The notes under the pieces were generated by a model. The model was not told the DNA's origin. It saw only the letters and a program-made list of their open reading frames with translations, and ran no database searches. A stretch of DNA of 64,000 nt from Alkalimarinus alittae (GTDB lineage: Bacteria; Pseudomonadota; Gammaproteobacteria; Pseudomonadales; Oleiphilaceae). The stretch spans positions 930,001 through 994,000 of the forward strand of contig NZ_CP100390.1 in NCBI RefSeq assembly GCF_026016465.1, read 5' to 3'. Of the stretch, positions 56,589 through 64,000 are shown piece after piece. The position numbers and the translations under genes were made by a program. The stretch's first letter is position 1, and each line of letters begins with the position of its first letter.

Positions 56589-58355
56589 TTACGTTTTTTT
56601 TGTTCGCTTTTCTGCTAAGTATTGGAGGCAGTGGGTCGCCGCTCCGCACATATATTTAAACTGTTTGTAGTCTTCATCTGTTAGCAGTCGCTTCTCATGC
56701 CCTGAATCGGCATAAAATATAGCGACAGGTTTTTTGTTGATGAATATCGACATTAGGAAGAACTCTCTAGCGCCACTCGCTACCTTAAACTCTGGTGGAA
56801 TCATCGCCCAAATGCTTTTACTGCTGTCTGGTTTAACCCAAACGCTTGATGGTTTTTCAATTAGCCTAGAAAACAGGCTAGGCTTTGTTAGAGACTCTTG
56901 GTAGCTGCTCAGTTCTGGGTAATCTCGCGTTCCTACGCTGTAATAAGCTTTTAAGCGGGTTTCATTGGTGCTAATGAGTGCAACAATAGCCTTTTCTAGC
57001 CCTAGCCCGTAAGAAAGGCATTGTGTTGCTGCGTTCATGAGTTCATGAAGATCAACAAAATTGTCTGGGTTTTTAAGCATTATATTGGTGAATTCATTGA
57101 ATACTGCTTTGTCGCCGCGTGGAGCTTGTTCGATTTGGCTGTCTTCCATCATTCCCTCTTGCATGAGTTCTTTTTCGGATTTTATTCGTGGTTGTTTTTT
57201 GGGCGCTTGTTTAGCGACGTGACTTGATTCTGATTTTGTTTGGATTGTTGGCTCAACTGGATTGATGGGCGCGGGTGCAGTGTTGTCCACGGTTAAATGT
57301 GCTTCTGGTATAGGTGCTACAGATATAGGTGTATCAGTGTGTGGTGGTGTGTTTTGTTGCGGACTTGGTCGCTGTTTTTTCTGTTTCTCTCTTGGTGGCA
57401 GTAGCAGCTTTGCGGCGGGCAGCATAATGCCCGGCATAGGGTGTTCCCTCGACATGTCTATTGCACATTGGTGGGTGAGTGAAACCACTTGATGTAACGA
57501 CACCCCCAAGTATACAGCAATGGCTTTTTGAACCCTGAGTGTTGATTTTGAATACCAGTCTTGCGAAGCATAATAGGCTAAAAGGTTTGCAAGTGTAATA
57601 GAAAATGATGGGTGGGAGGTAATGAGCTTAATGTCTTTGTCATCTACCTTTCGCGGGCGCCCGTTTTGGTCAACATGTTGGCTTACCTTAATCCACTGCT
57701 TGGGCGTTAATTGGTTCTCTGCCATATAACATGCTTTTGTTAGGGGAGGCAGGTTAAGGTGTTCGACTAACGCTTCTGCTATCGCTGGAAGTGTACACCC
57801 AAAAATATCTATTTCCGCTTCTTTTGAGGGTTTAAAGTCAACATGCATCGCTTTACGCACTTGCTTCATTTTTGTACTTGCAAACTCCCATAAGTACCAC
57901 ATGGGTACTCCGCATAAAAGAGCTCCCCAATAGCTGTCTTTGGCTTGGCTTGGTTGTTTAATAGTGGAGAAATGGTACGCCAAATACGAAGCAAGAAGGC
58001 TCGCGTTTATGGCTCGAGCGTAATATAGCTGCTGAGTGTTGCTTGGTTTTGGTCCTTGGGTAGGCAGTGATAACGTTATTTGTTTCAGTTGCTCAGTGCC
58101 TATCATGCTGATAGCGTGCTCTAGGTTCTTGCTATATGGGGCTTTCTCTTCCTTATTTTGGTTGGCTTTGCTGATAATGTGGTAACAGAAAACCGGATCA
58201 TTATTCGCCAGTTCCGCTAATTTTTTATAGGGGAGTTCGTGTGTCGATAATGTTTGTAATATTTGTTTTCCAACAATAGGGCCAATCGGCAGTACTTGCA
58301 CCGAAAGAAATTCTGACCACTCTTTGGCGCCGGAAAATGTGTCTGATTTATTCAT
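56589..58355 (-). CDS. HDOD-domain protein with C-terminal GAF-like domain
   Basis: A 588-residue protein. Residues 15-290 are an HDOD domain (QVLPIGPIVGKQILQTL; HAISMIGTEQLKQITLSLP; LAEALVEH-like helix), a catalytically inactive HD relative found in signalling proteins. Residues 310-400 are Pro/Gln-rich and unstructured. Residues 420-588 look like a GAF domain (YGLGLEKAIVALISTNETRL; SIFINKKPVAIFYADSG). Such proteins occur in c-di-GMP and motility control; its place before motA fits this but does not prove it. Confidence 0.85.
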   Translation of the reverse strand: MNKSDTFSGAKEWSEFLSVQVLPIGPIVGKQILQTLSTHELPYKKLAELANNDPVFCYHIISKANQNKEEKAPYSKNLEHAISMIGTEQLKQITLSLPTQGPKPSNTQQLYYARAINASLLASYLAYHFSTIKQPSQAKDSYWGALLCGVPMWYLWEFASTKMKQVRKAMHVDFKPSKEAEIDIFGCTLPAIAEALVEHLNLPPLTKACYMAENQLTPKQWIKVSQHVDQNGRPRKVDDKDIKLITSHPSFSITLANLLAYYASQDWYSKSTLRVQKAIAVYLGVSLHQVVSLTHQCAIDMSREHPMPGIMLPAAKLLLPPREKQKKQRPSPQQNTPPHTDTPISVAPIPEAHLTVDNTAPAPINPVEPTIQTKSESSHVAKQAPKKQPRIKSEKELMQEGMMEDSQIEQAPRGDKAVFNEFTNIMLKNPDNFVDLHELMNAATQCLSYGLGLEKAIVALISTNETRLKAYYSVGTRDYPELSSYQESLTKPSLFSRLIEKPSSVWVKPDSSKSIWAMIPPEFKVASGAREFFLMSIFINKKPVAIFYADSGHEKRLLTDEDYKQFKYMCGAATHCLQYLAEKRTKKT

Positions 58356-58543
58356 AAGTATTTGTTAAATGATTAAAAATGATCTTAACTAACTATAGTA
58401 TGAAATAGCCAAAACGGTACAAATTAGTAGTGGTAGATTGAAATATTCTGCTGGTGTACAAAAAGACTACTGTTTTTAAATGGCTATTTAACGTTATTGG
58501 AATAACATACTGTATTTATTGTTCATTTTTTTGGTTTATATTT

Positions 58544-59395
58544 ATGGCGTTAATTATTGGTTTTATCATCGTACTGGCTAGCGTATTGGGTGGCTATGTG
58601 TTGTCACATGGGGAGATCGCGGCACTTTGGCAGCCCTTTGAGATATTGATTATTGGTGGTGCTGCCTTTGGTGCATTCGTGGTATCAAACTCTGTGCATA
58701 CGATTAAAGCTGTGTTTGCCTCATTACCGTCTTTAGTGACGGGGTCAAAATTTAATAAAGCAATGTATATTGATTTGCTAAGCCTACTCTACGACATATT
58801 TGATAAATCCCGTAAACAAGGCGTAATGTCGATTGAGGCTGATGTAGATGATCCTCATGGAAGTGAAATATTTACCCGTTACCCCGCTATTCTAAAAATG
58901 CCTGCGGTCATTGAATATATTACTGACTATTTGAGAATTATTAGTACCGGTAATATGGCCTCTCATGAGCTCGAAGGTCTAATGGATCTTGAAATAGAGA
59001 CGCGCCAGACAGAACTTGAAGAACCGGCTCACGCACTGCAAAAGGTCGCAGATGCGCTTCCAGGGTTTGGTATTGTGGCGGCGGTGTTGGGTATTGTTAT
59101 TACTATGGGGTCTCTTGGTGGTCCTCCAGAAATGATTGGTACTCACGTAGCGGCAGCACTGGTCGGTACGTTTCTCGGGATTTTATTGGCTTATGGTTTT
59201 GTAGGCCCTATGTCTTCTTTGATGGAGCATATGGTTCATGCCGAGGTAAAGGCGCTTGAGTGCATTAAGGTGAGTATTCTGGCTACGATGGGTGGAATGG
59301 CGCCTCAGATGGCTGTTGAGTTTGGCCGAAAGGTGCTGTTTTTTGATGTTAGGCCTAAGTTTCAAGAGCTTAATGATCACGTAAAGTCTCGTTAA
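58544..59395 (+). CDS. motA: Flagellar motor stator protein MotA
   Basis: Forms the ion channel of the stator with MotB. The ATG at 58544 gives 283 residues starting MALIIGFIIVLASVLGGYVL, which aligns with MotA of Pseudomonas; a GTG at 58454 would add a hydrophobic extension not in the family. Four membrane segments are seen, and the charged cytoplasmic loop with torque residues lies between the second and third. The pair AVLGIVITMGSLGGPPEMIG includes the conserved prolines. The ribosome site is weak. motB follows after 43 bases. Confidence 0.93.
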   Translation: MALIIGFIIVLASVLGGYVLSHGEIAALWQPFEILIIGGAAFGAFVVSNSVHTIKAVFASLPSLVTGSKFNKAMYIDLLSLLYDIFDKSRKQGVMSIEADVDDPHGSEIFTRYPAILKMPAVIEYITDYLRIISTGNMASHELEGLMDLEIETRQTELEEPAHALQKVADALPGFGIVAAVLGIVITMGSLGGPPEMIGTHVAAALVGTFLGILLAYGFVGPMSSLMEHMVHAEVKALECIKVSILATMGGMAPQMAVEFGRKVLFFDVRPKFQELNDHVKSR

Positions 59396-59438
59396 TTAGG
59401 GGCGACATAAACCTCATGCAACAAATTAGGGTGTAAGA

Positions 59439-60371
59439 GTGGAAGATCGTCCTCCTATAATTGTTAGAAAGATTGTTAAAAAAAGCGGGCATCATGGTGG
59501 TGCCTGGAAAGTTGCATTTGCTGATTTTGCAACGGCTATGATGGCGTTTTTTTTGGTGCTGTGGCTGACTGCGACGACTAGCCCTGAACAGAAAGAAGCG
59601 ATAGAGGGCTATTTTAAAGACCCAATAGGGTTTGTTGAAGGTGGCAGTCCCAATCCTATTGATTTAGACGGCAGTGCATCGGTGGTTCGTTCGTCTTCTG
59701 CAGATCAGCAGGATGCTGATATTCAGTTTGAAGATGAAGAGATTACGCAACTAGCAGATACGATTGAAGAAGAACGCCTGCAAACTCTTATGATGACGCT
59801 GCAAGATAAAATTGATCAAAACAAAACGCTTAGAGAGTTTAAAGACCAACTTTTACTGGATATCACGCCCGAAGGGTTACGAATCCAAATAGTTGATCAG
59901 TCCAAAAGACCGATGTTTGATAGTGGTAAATCAGAACTTAAATTTTATTCTGAAGATCTGCTGATTGAGCTAGGCAAAACGATATCACAGGTACCGAATA
60001 AAATTAGCCTCACAGGGCATACTGATGCCCTGCCATTTTCGGGGCGTGAAGGGTACTCTAATTGGGAGCTGTCGGCAGATAGAGCCAACGCTGCTCGGCG
60101 TGCTGTTGTTGCAGGTGGTGTTGACGAAGAGCAAATATCACGCGTGGTGGGGTTGGCATCTTCAGTTTTATTTGATCCCAATGACTCGTATGCAGCTGTT
60201 AATCGTCGAATTGCTATTATTGTGTTAAATAGAAAAGCAGAAGATGAATTTGCTCGAAATGCTGGCGTTAGAGACGCGGGGACTAGCAGTAAAGAAAGCA
60301 CCCAAAAGCTAGAAGGGGGTAGCTGGTTTGATGATGTTAAAGAGGTTAAGCCTAATGAAGTTGATTGGTAA
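59439..60371 (+). CDS. motB: Flagellar motor stator protein MotB
   Basis: Peptidoglycan-anchored stator subunit. The GTG start follows AGGG. It has 310 residues with one membrane segment, ADFATAMMAFFLVLWL, whose Asp is the ion-binding residue, and a C-terminal OmpA domain (LTGHTDALPFSGREGYSNWEL; NRRIAIIV). The Tyr/Phe pattern near the Asp cannot settle Na+ or H+ use. It forms an operon with motA. Confidence 0.94.
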   Translation: MEDRPPIIVRKIVKKSGHHGGAWKVAFADFATAMMAFFLVLWLTATTSPEQKEAIEGYFKDPIGFVEGGSPNPIDLDGSASVVRSSSADQQDADIQFEDEEITQLADTIEEERLQTLMMTLQDKIDQNKTLREFKDQLLLDITPEGLRIQIVDQSKRPMFDSGKSELKFYSEDLLIELGKTISQVPNKISLTGHTDALPFSGREGYSNWELSADRANAARRAVVAGGVDEEQISRVVGLASSVLFDPNDSYAAVNRRIAIIVLNRKAEDEFARNAGVRDAGTSSKESTQKLEGGSWFDDVKEVKPNEVDW

Positions 60372-60437
60372 GGTATGATCAGAGCTGTGCTAGGCTGACG
60401 TTTTTATAACGGCATTTAAGCTAGGTTGCGCGCGTTT

Positions 60438-60456
60438 AAAAGCGGCTCGAGGCCGC
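60438..60456 (-). terminator. Terminator of rsgA
   Basis: On the minus strand GCGGC (60452-60456 side) pairs with GCCGC (60442-60446 side) around CTCGA, followed by TTTTAAA. It lies 30 bases past the rsgA stop. Confidence 0.6.
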
Positions 60457-60486
60457 GACCACGTTATAATAGAGCAATGTCTGCAA

Positions 60487-61557
60487 TTAATCCCTAAGCA
60501 TCAAGCCTCTAGCATTTTGGTCTGCTATTGCATGCTTAATACGCCTGTAGCTGTCCATTCGTCTTTCAGAAATTTCACCGCTTTCAACGGCTGCGAGTAT
60601 GGCGCACTTAGGTTCTTTTTCATGGTGGCAGTCCCTAAAGCGACAAAATCCAAGGTGCGGACGAAACTCAATAAAGCCCTCAAGCAGCTCTTGCTCTCCG
60701 ATATGCCACAAACCAAACTCTCGAATACCTGGAGAGTCGACAAGATCACCTCCGCTTGGCAAATGAAATAGCTTAGCGGTGGTGGTCGTGTGGGTGCCTT
60801 TACGAGTGTTTTCAGAAAGTGCGCCGACTCTAATATCATGCTCGGGTAGTAGGGCTTGGATTAACGATGACTTACCTACGCCTGATTGACCTACAAAGAC
60901 GCTGGTGTGCTGGTCGAGCCAATCTAGGAGTTCAGACATACCTTTGTTGCTATCATCCCCAGTAGATGATTTAACGGAGGCTCTTATTGTGTGATAGCCC
61001 AATGACTCATATAGCGCCATCATGTCATCAATGGGTTTTCGGTTTTCATCGGTCAGCAAGTCTGTTTTGTTAAGCAGAATGACGGGTGGAATGCCAACAG
61101 TTTCAGCGGCAACAATGTATCGATCTACCAAGCCTTGAAAGGGTTCGGGTTCAGGTGCAATGACAATAACAATGTAGTCAATGTTGGCTGCAACAGGTTT
61201 AAGGTTGCCGAAGTTGTCTGGGCGTTGGAGAATGGTTTGTCGTTCAAGTCTGGCTTCAATGACGCCGGTGAGGTCTTTTCCTGCACGCCAAATAACACGA
61301 TCGCCCGTCACTAGAGATTCAATATTAGCTCTAACATGACAGCTGTGAATCTCGCCTTTGTCTTCACCTTCGAGCGCTTCAATATTCAGGAGTTGGCCAA
61401 AATGGGCGATGACGATCCCTTCTTGCTCTTCGCTTAAGTCACCTGCTTGTAATTGTCGGCTAATATCGCGTTCGCGTTTTTGGGCGCGAATCGTACGTTC
61501 TTCTTGTACTTTTTCTACACGCCATTGCTGTCGTCTGTTGAGCTTTCGTTTGGCCAT
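60487..61557 (-). CDS. rsgA: Ribosome small subunit biogenesis GTPase RsgA
   Basis: Circularly permuted GTPase that checks 30S maturation. It has 356 residues: an N-terminal OB domain, then the GTPase motifs in permuted order (NKTDLL, GQSGVGKSSL, DSPGIREFGL) and a zinc finger with CRFRDCHHEKEPKC. It is divergent from orn, a conserved pair. Confidence 0.96.
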   Translation of the reverse strand: MAKRKLNRRQQWRVEKVQEERTIRAQKRERDISRQLQAGDLSEEQEGIVIAHFGQLLNIEALEGEDKGEIHSCHVRANIESLVTGDRVIWRAGKDLTGVIEARLERQTILQRPDNFGNLKPVAANIDYIVIVIAPEPEPFQGLVDRYIVAAETVGIPPVILLNKTDLLTDENRKPIDDMMALYESLGYHTIRASVKSSTGDDSNKGMSELLDWLDQHTSVFVGQSGVGKSSLIQALLPEHDIRVGALSENTRKGTHTTTTAKLFHLPSGGDLVDSPGIREFGLWHIGEQELLEGFIEFRPHLGFCRFRDCHHEKEPKCAILAAVESGEISERRMDSYRRIKHAIADQNARGLMLRD

Positions 61558-61672
61558 ATTCTCTAAGAGACCTTTCTTTTATTTGGAGCACTGTAAATAA
61601 CTGCTAATATGACTCTATGATATTGGATTTACAGATGATTAGCAGCTTTTGATGGCTGATAAAGGAAATTTT

Positions 61673-62215
61673 ATGGCTAGAAATGAAAATTTAGTGTGGA
61701 TTGACCTAGAAATGACGGGCTTAGAGCCAGACGTTGATCGCATCATTGAGATAGCAACCATTATCACCGATGCAGATTTAAATATATTGGCCGAAGGTCC
61801 TGTAATTGCCGTGCATCAGCCAGATAGCGTCTTGGCTCAGATGGATGAGTGGTGTACCAAAACACACGGTGCTACTGGATTGACGCAGCGGGTTAAAGAG
61901 AGTCGGGTGAGCGAGGCTGAAGCAGAGCGACAAACGATTGAATTCATCGCACATTACGTCGATAAAGGTGTTTCACCGCTTTGTGGTAATAGTATTGGGC
62001 AGGATCGTCGGTTCTTAGTGAAGTATATGAAAGAGCTTGAGGCTTTTTTTCATTATCGAAATCTAGATGTTAGTACGGTTAAAGAGTTAGCACGGCGTTG
62101 GAAACCAGAGGTGGCTAGCAGCTTTAAAAAGAAAGGTGTTCACTTAGCCCTTGATGATATCCGTGAGTCTATTGGTGAGTTGCACCATTATCGTGAGCAC
62201 TTTTTTAAGCTTTAG
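61673..62215 (+). CDS. orn: Oligoribonuclease
   Basis: DEDDh 3'-5' exonuclease that finishes RNA decay and degrades pGpG from c-di-GMP breakdown. From the ATG at 61673 (AAAGGA seven bases upstream) it has 180 residues, the family length; upstream TTG/ATG at 61649/61652 have no better site. Motifs: [21 protein letters not shown] and [10 protein letters not shown] with the catalytic His. Its end overlaps queG by 11 bases. With FimX in the region it ties into c-di-GMP turnover. Confidence 0.96.
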   Translation: MARNENLVWIDLEMTGLEPDVDRIIEIATIITDADLNILAEGPVIAVHQPDSVLAQMDEWCTKTHGATGLTQRVKESRVSEAEAERQTIEFIAHYVDKGVSPLCGNSIGQDRRFLVKYMKELEAFFHYRNLDVSTVKELARRWKPEVASSFKKKGVHLALDDIRESIGELHHYREHFFKL

Positions 62216-63335
62216 GTGTAATATCGATAAGCTGTAATTTACTTTCATGCTGCTTCAGTGCCCATTCGACATGCTCTTTAACGATATTGGATGGGTGATC
62301 TTGTTTTTCTTTTAGCGCATTAATAATTTTTTCTGAACTAGGTGCATTGCCGAGGGCAATCGCGATATTCCGTAACCAGCTTTCGTAGCCTGCACGGCGA
62401 ATAGCAGACCCTTCTGTAAGTTTAAGGAATGTAGGTTCATCCCAGTTAAATAGGTCAATAAGATCGGGGGCTGTGAATTGGTGTCGAGGCGTAAAATCAG
62501 TTTCTTGAGATGATTTTGAGAATCGGTTCCACGGGCATACAAGCTGGCAGTCATCACAACCAAAAATGCGATTCCCCATCATGGGCCTTAACTCTTCAGG
62601 AATAGCCCCTTTTAATTCGATAGTTAAATAAGATATACAGCGTCGAGCATCTAGAACATAGGGTGATACAAATGCATTAGTAGGGCACTTGTCGAGGCAT
62701 TCCGTGCACTGCCCGCAGTGATCTTTCTCGTAGGGCGGGTCTAGAGGCAGTGGGATGTTGGTAAATATCTCGCCCAGGAAAAAATAAGTACCGGCTTGGC
62801 GATTGATGATCATCGAGCTTTTTCCAAACCAACCGAGCCCGCTTTTTTGGGCAAATGCCCGCTCTAGTACTGGCGCGCTGTCAACAAACGCCCGAAAGTA
62901 AAAGCCAGACATGGCCTCGTTAATTTTTTGTGTGAGTAGGTTAAGTCTTTTTCGAATAAGCTTGTGATAATCGCGTCCTAACGTATACCGAGAAATATAG
63001 CCTTTGTTCTTATCTTTTAAGACTTCAATCATCCTGCTATCTTCCGGCAGGTAGTCCATTCGAAGTGAAATAACACGCGAGGTTTCTTCGACGAGTTGGT
63101 CTGGGTGATAGCGCTTGCTGCCGTGCTTGCCCATGTAATCCATATCGCCTTGGTACTTATTTTCCAACCATTGAATGAAGCGTTGTTCATGCTCCCCTGG
63201 GTCAACGTCCGTAATGCCGACTTGTTGAAAGCCTAACTCTCGCGCCCACGCCTTTATATTTGCAGCAAGCGATTGAAACTCGTCATCTGACGGGTTCTTT
63301 TCGCGGGCCGTGGGTGTGGTTGGAGGTATATTCAA
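62205..63335 (-). CDS. queG: Epoxyqueuosine reductase
   Basis: Cobalamin-dependent iron-sulfur enzyme that makes queuosine from epoxyqueuosine in tRNA. It has 376 residues from a TTG start at 63335 (AAAGGA upstream); no ATG lies near the family N-terminus. Two 4Fe-4S motifs are seen: [12 protein letters not shown] and [16 protein letters not shown]-like C-terminus ([20 protein letters not shown]) binds tRNA. It overlaps the orn stop tail to tail and is divergent from nnr. Confidence 0.95.
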   Translation of the reverse strand: MNIPPTTPTAREKNPSDDEFQSLAANIKAWARELGFQQVGITDVDPGEHEQRFIQWLENKYQGDMDYMGKHGSKRYHPDQLVEETSRVISLRMDYLPEDSRMIEVLKDKNKGYISRYTLGRDYHKLIRKRLNLLTQKINEAMSGFYFRAFVDSAPVLERAFAQKSGLGWFGKSSMIINRQAGTYFFLGEIFTNIPLPLDPPYEKDHCGQCTECLDKCPTNAFVSPYVLDARRCISYLTIELKGAIPEELRPMMGNRIFGCDDCQLVCPWNRFSKSSQETDFTPRHQFTAPDLIDLFNWDEPTFLKLTEGSAIRRAGYESWLRNIAIALGNAPSSEKIINALKEKQDHPSNIVKEHVEWALKQHESKLQLIDITPKA

Positions 63336-63540
63336 CGGGTTTTATCCTTTATATTAAAAATTGTTTATAAAATGATCTTTTTCTTACTGTTTGCTATTAT
63401 TAACAGTAGTCTAAAGGGTAATCTTTAAGCAGTTTATTATCTTATCCTTAACAGTATTAGTATTTTTTTCGGCTATTGGTTCAGGGTTTCAATTGAATCA
63501 ATAAGTTAACTTGGTTGAGTATTATACGACAGTTTACGAT

Positions 63541-64000
63541 ATGAATAGAGCGTTAAAATCGCCATTATCGCCTTTTGAAGATAAGGCTCTTCCTCGAGAG
63601 CTGTACACGGCTAAGCAGGTGCGAGCACTCGATCGACTGGCCATGGAGACCATGCCGATTAATGGGTTTGATTTGATGAAGCAAGCGGGTAAGGCTGCTT
63701 TTCGTATGATGCTGCGTCTATGGCCGGAGACGCCGTCTTTGTCGGTTTTTTGTGGAGGTGGCAATAATGGTGGCGATGGGCTTGTTATTGCGGGCTTGGC
63801 AGCCCAAAAAGGGCTCTCTGTCGAGGTTATTTTGTTGGCGGATACGGAGTCGTTAAGCGGCGAAGCCGCTGAGGCTTGGGCTTGGTTGCAGCAGCTGGAT
63901 GTATTTTCATCGCTCACTATTATGGCTTGGCAGGTGGGTCTACAGGTTCAAGGGGCGCTCATAGTTGATTGTCTACTGGGTACTGGGTTGATAGGTGATG
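63541..64000 (+). CDS. nnr: Bifunctional NAD(P)H-hydrate repair enzyme Nnr (3' truncated by window)
   Basis: The frame starts at the ATG at 63541 and is open to the last base. It shows the YjeF N-terminal epimerase domain: LPRELYTAKQVRALDR, then GGGNNGGDGLVIAGLAAQKG near residue 77 (phosphate loop) and VDCLLGTGL. It repairs damaged NADH hydrates. Only 153 residues are visible, so the C-terminal dehydratase domain is expected beyond the edge. The place next to queG is conserved. Confidence 0.93.
   Translation, partial: MNRALKSPLSPFEDKALPRELYTAKQVRALDRLAMETMPINGFDLMKQAGKAAFRMMLRLWPETPSLSVFCGGGNNGGDGLVIAGLAAQKGLSVEVILLADTESLSGEAAEAWAWLQQLDVFSSLTIMAWQVGLQVQGALIVDCLLGTGLIGD

Noticed and set aside
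58454-58543. GTG start adding 30 residues to motA
   Set aside because: The family begins at the ATG at 58544; the extension is hydrophobic and without a ribosome site.
59945-60301. 118-codon minus-strand frame inside motB
   Set aside because: Antisense shadow of the OmpA domain, with no supporting signal.
63534-63917. 127-codon minus-strand frame at the right end
   Set aside because: It is antisense to nnr, whose YjeF motifs are clear.
1-64000. CRISPR arrays or insertion sequences
   Set aside because: No regularly spaced direct repeats of CRISPR length and no transposase gene were seen.

Overview
The window is a chromosomal segment of a gammaproteobacterium with moderately low GC. The right two thirds keep gene orders I know from Pseudomonas aeruginosa: ychF-pth-rplY-prs-tRNA-Gln-ispE-lolB-TPR lipoprotein divergent from hemA-prfA-prmC-moeB, and parC ... 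serB-fimX ... psd-rhodanese-HDOD-motA-motB-rsgA-orn-queG-nnr. The base composition, the PomA/MotA-like motor genes and the fimX-type pilus regulator suggest a marine relative of Pseudomonadales/Oceanospirillales such as Oleiphilus or Marinobacter. The genus is inference.

Bases 1-21538 are accessory DNA. From the left edge comes a BREX type 2 (Pgl-like) phage-defence operon: pglX (its start lies outside the window), pglY, pglZ, brxD and brxHI, all on the plus strand and tightly packed. The usual pglW kinase gene would lie to the left. After it come small unrecognised genes, among them a zinc-ribbon/membrane mini-protein preceded by a possible leader peptide with a hairpin, and then a P4-satellite-like replication module: an HTH protein, a zinc-ribbon/Toprim primase, a DUF927 helicase and three small genes overlapping end to start. 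This module carries GGTAACG/CGTTACC repeats phased at 9 bp, which look like replication iterons. Two paralogous ~100-residue proteins of an unrecognised family (TGWPT motif) flank the module on opposite strands. An unknown membrane protein, an AlpA/excisionase-like gene and an overlapping tyrosine integrase end the island against the 3' end of an elongator tRNA-Met gene. I see no second tRNA-Met fragment further left, so the left end is probably outside the window and BREX may be cargo of the same island.

From 21539 on, the chromosome is housekeeping: translation (tRNA-Met, tRNA-Gln, pth, rplY, prfA, prmC, ychF, efp with its modifying enzymes epmA and epmB), precursor metabolism (prs, ispE, hemA, serB, psd), outer-membrane lipoprotein sorting (lolB), cell division (minC, minD, minE), DNA topology and damage tolerance (parC, and dinB with a clear LexA box), motility and pili (motA, motB, fimX), ribosome assembly (rsgA), RNA turnover (orn) and tRNA modification (queG). 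A less conserved stretch at 33.3-40.4 kb holds a Crp/Fnr regulator overlapping an HPP membrane protein, a LysR regulator, a PIN-PhoH ATPase, a CBS protein, a START-domain protein and a DUF2804 protein, followed by a REP-like inverted repeat. The window ends inside nnr.
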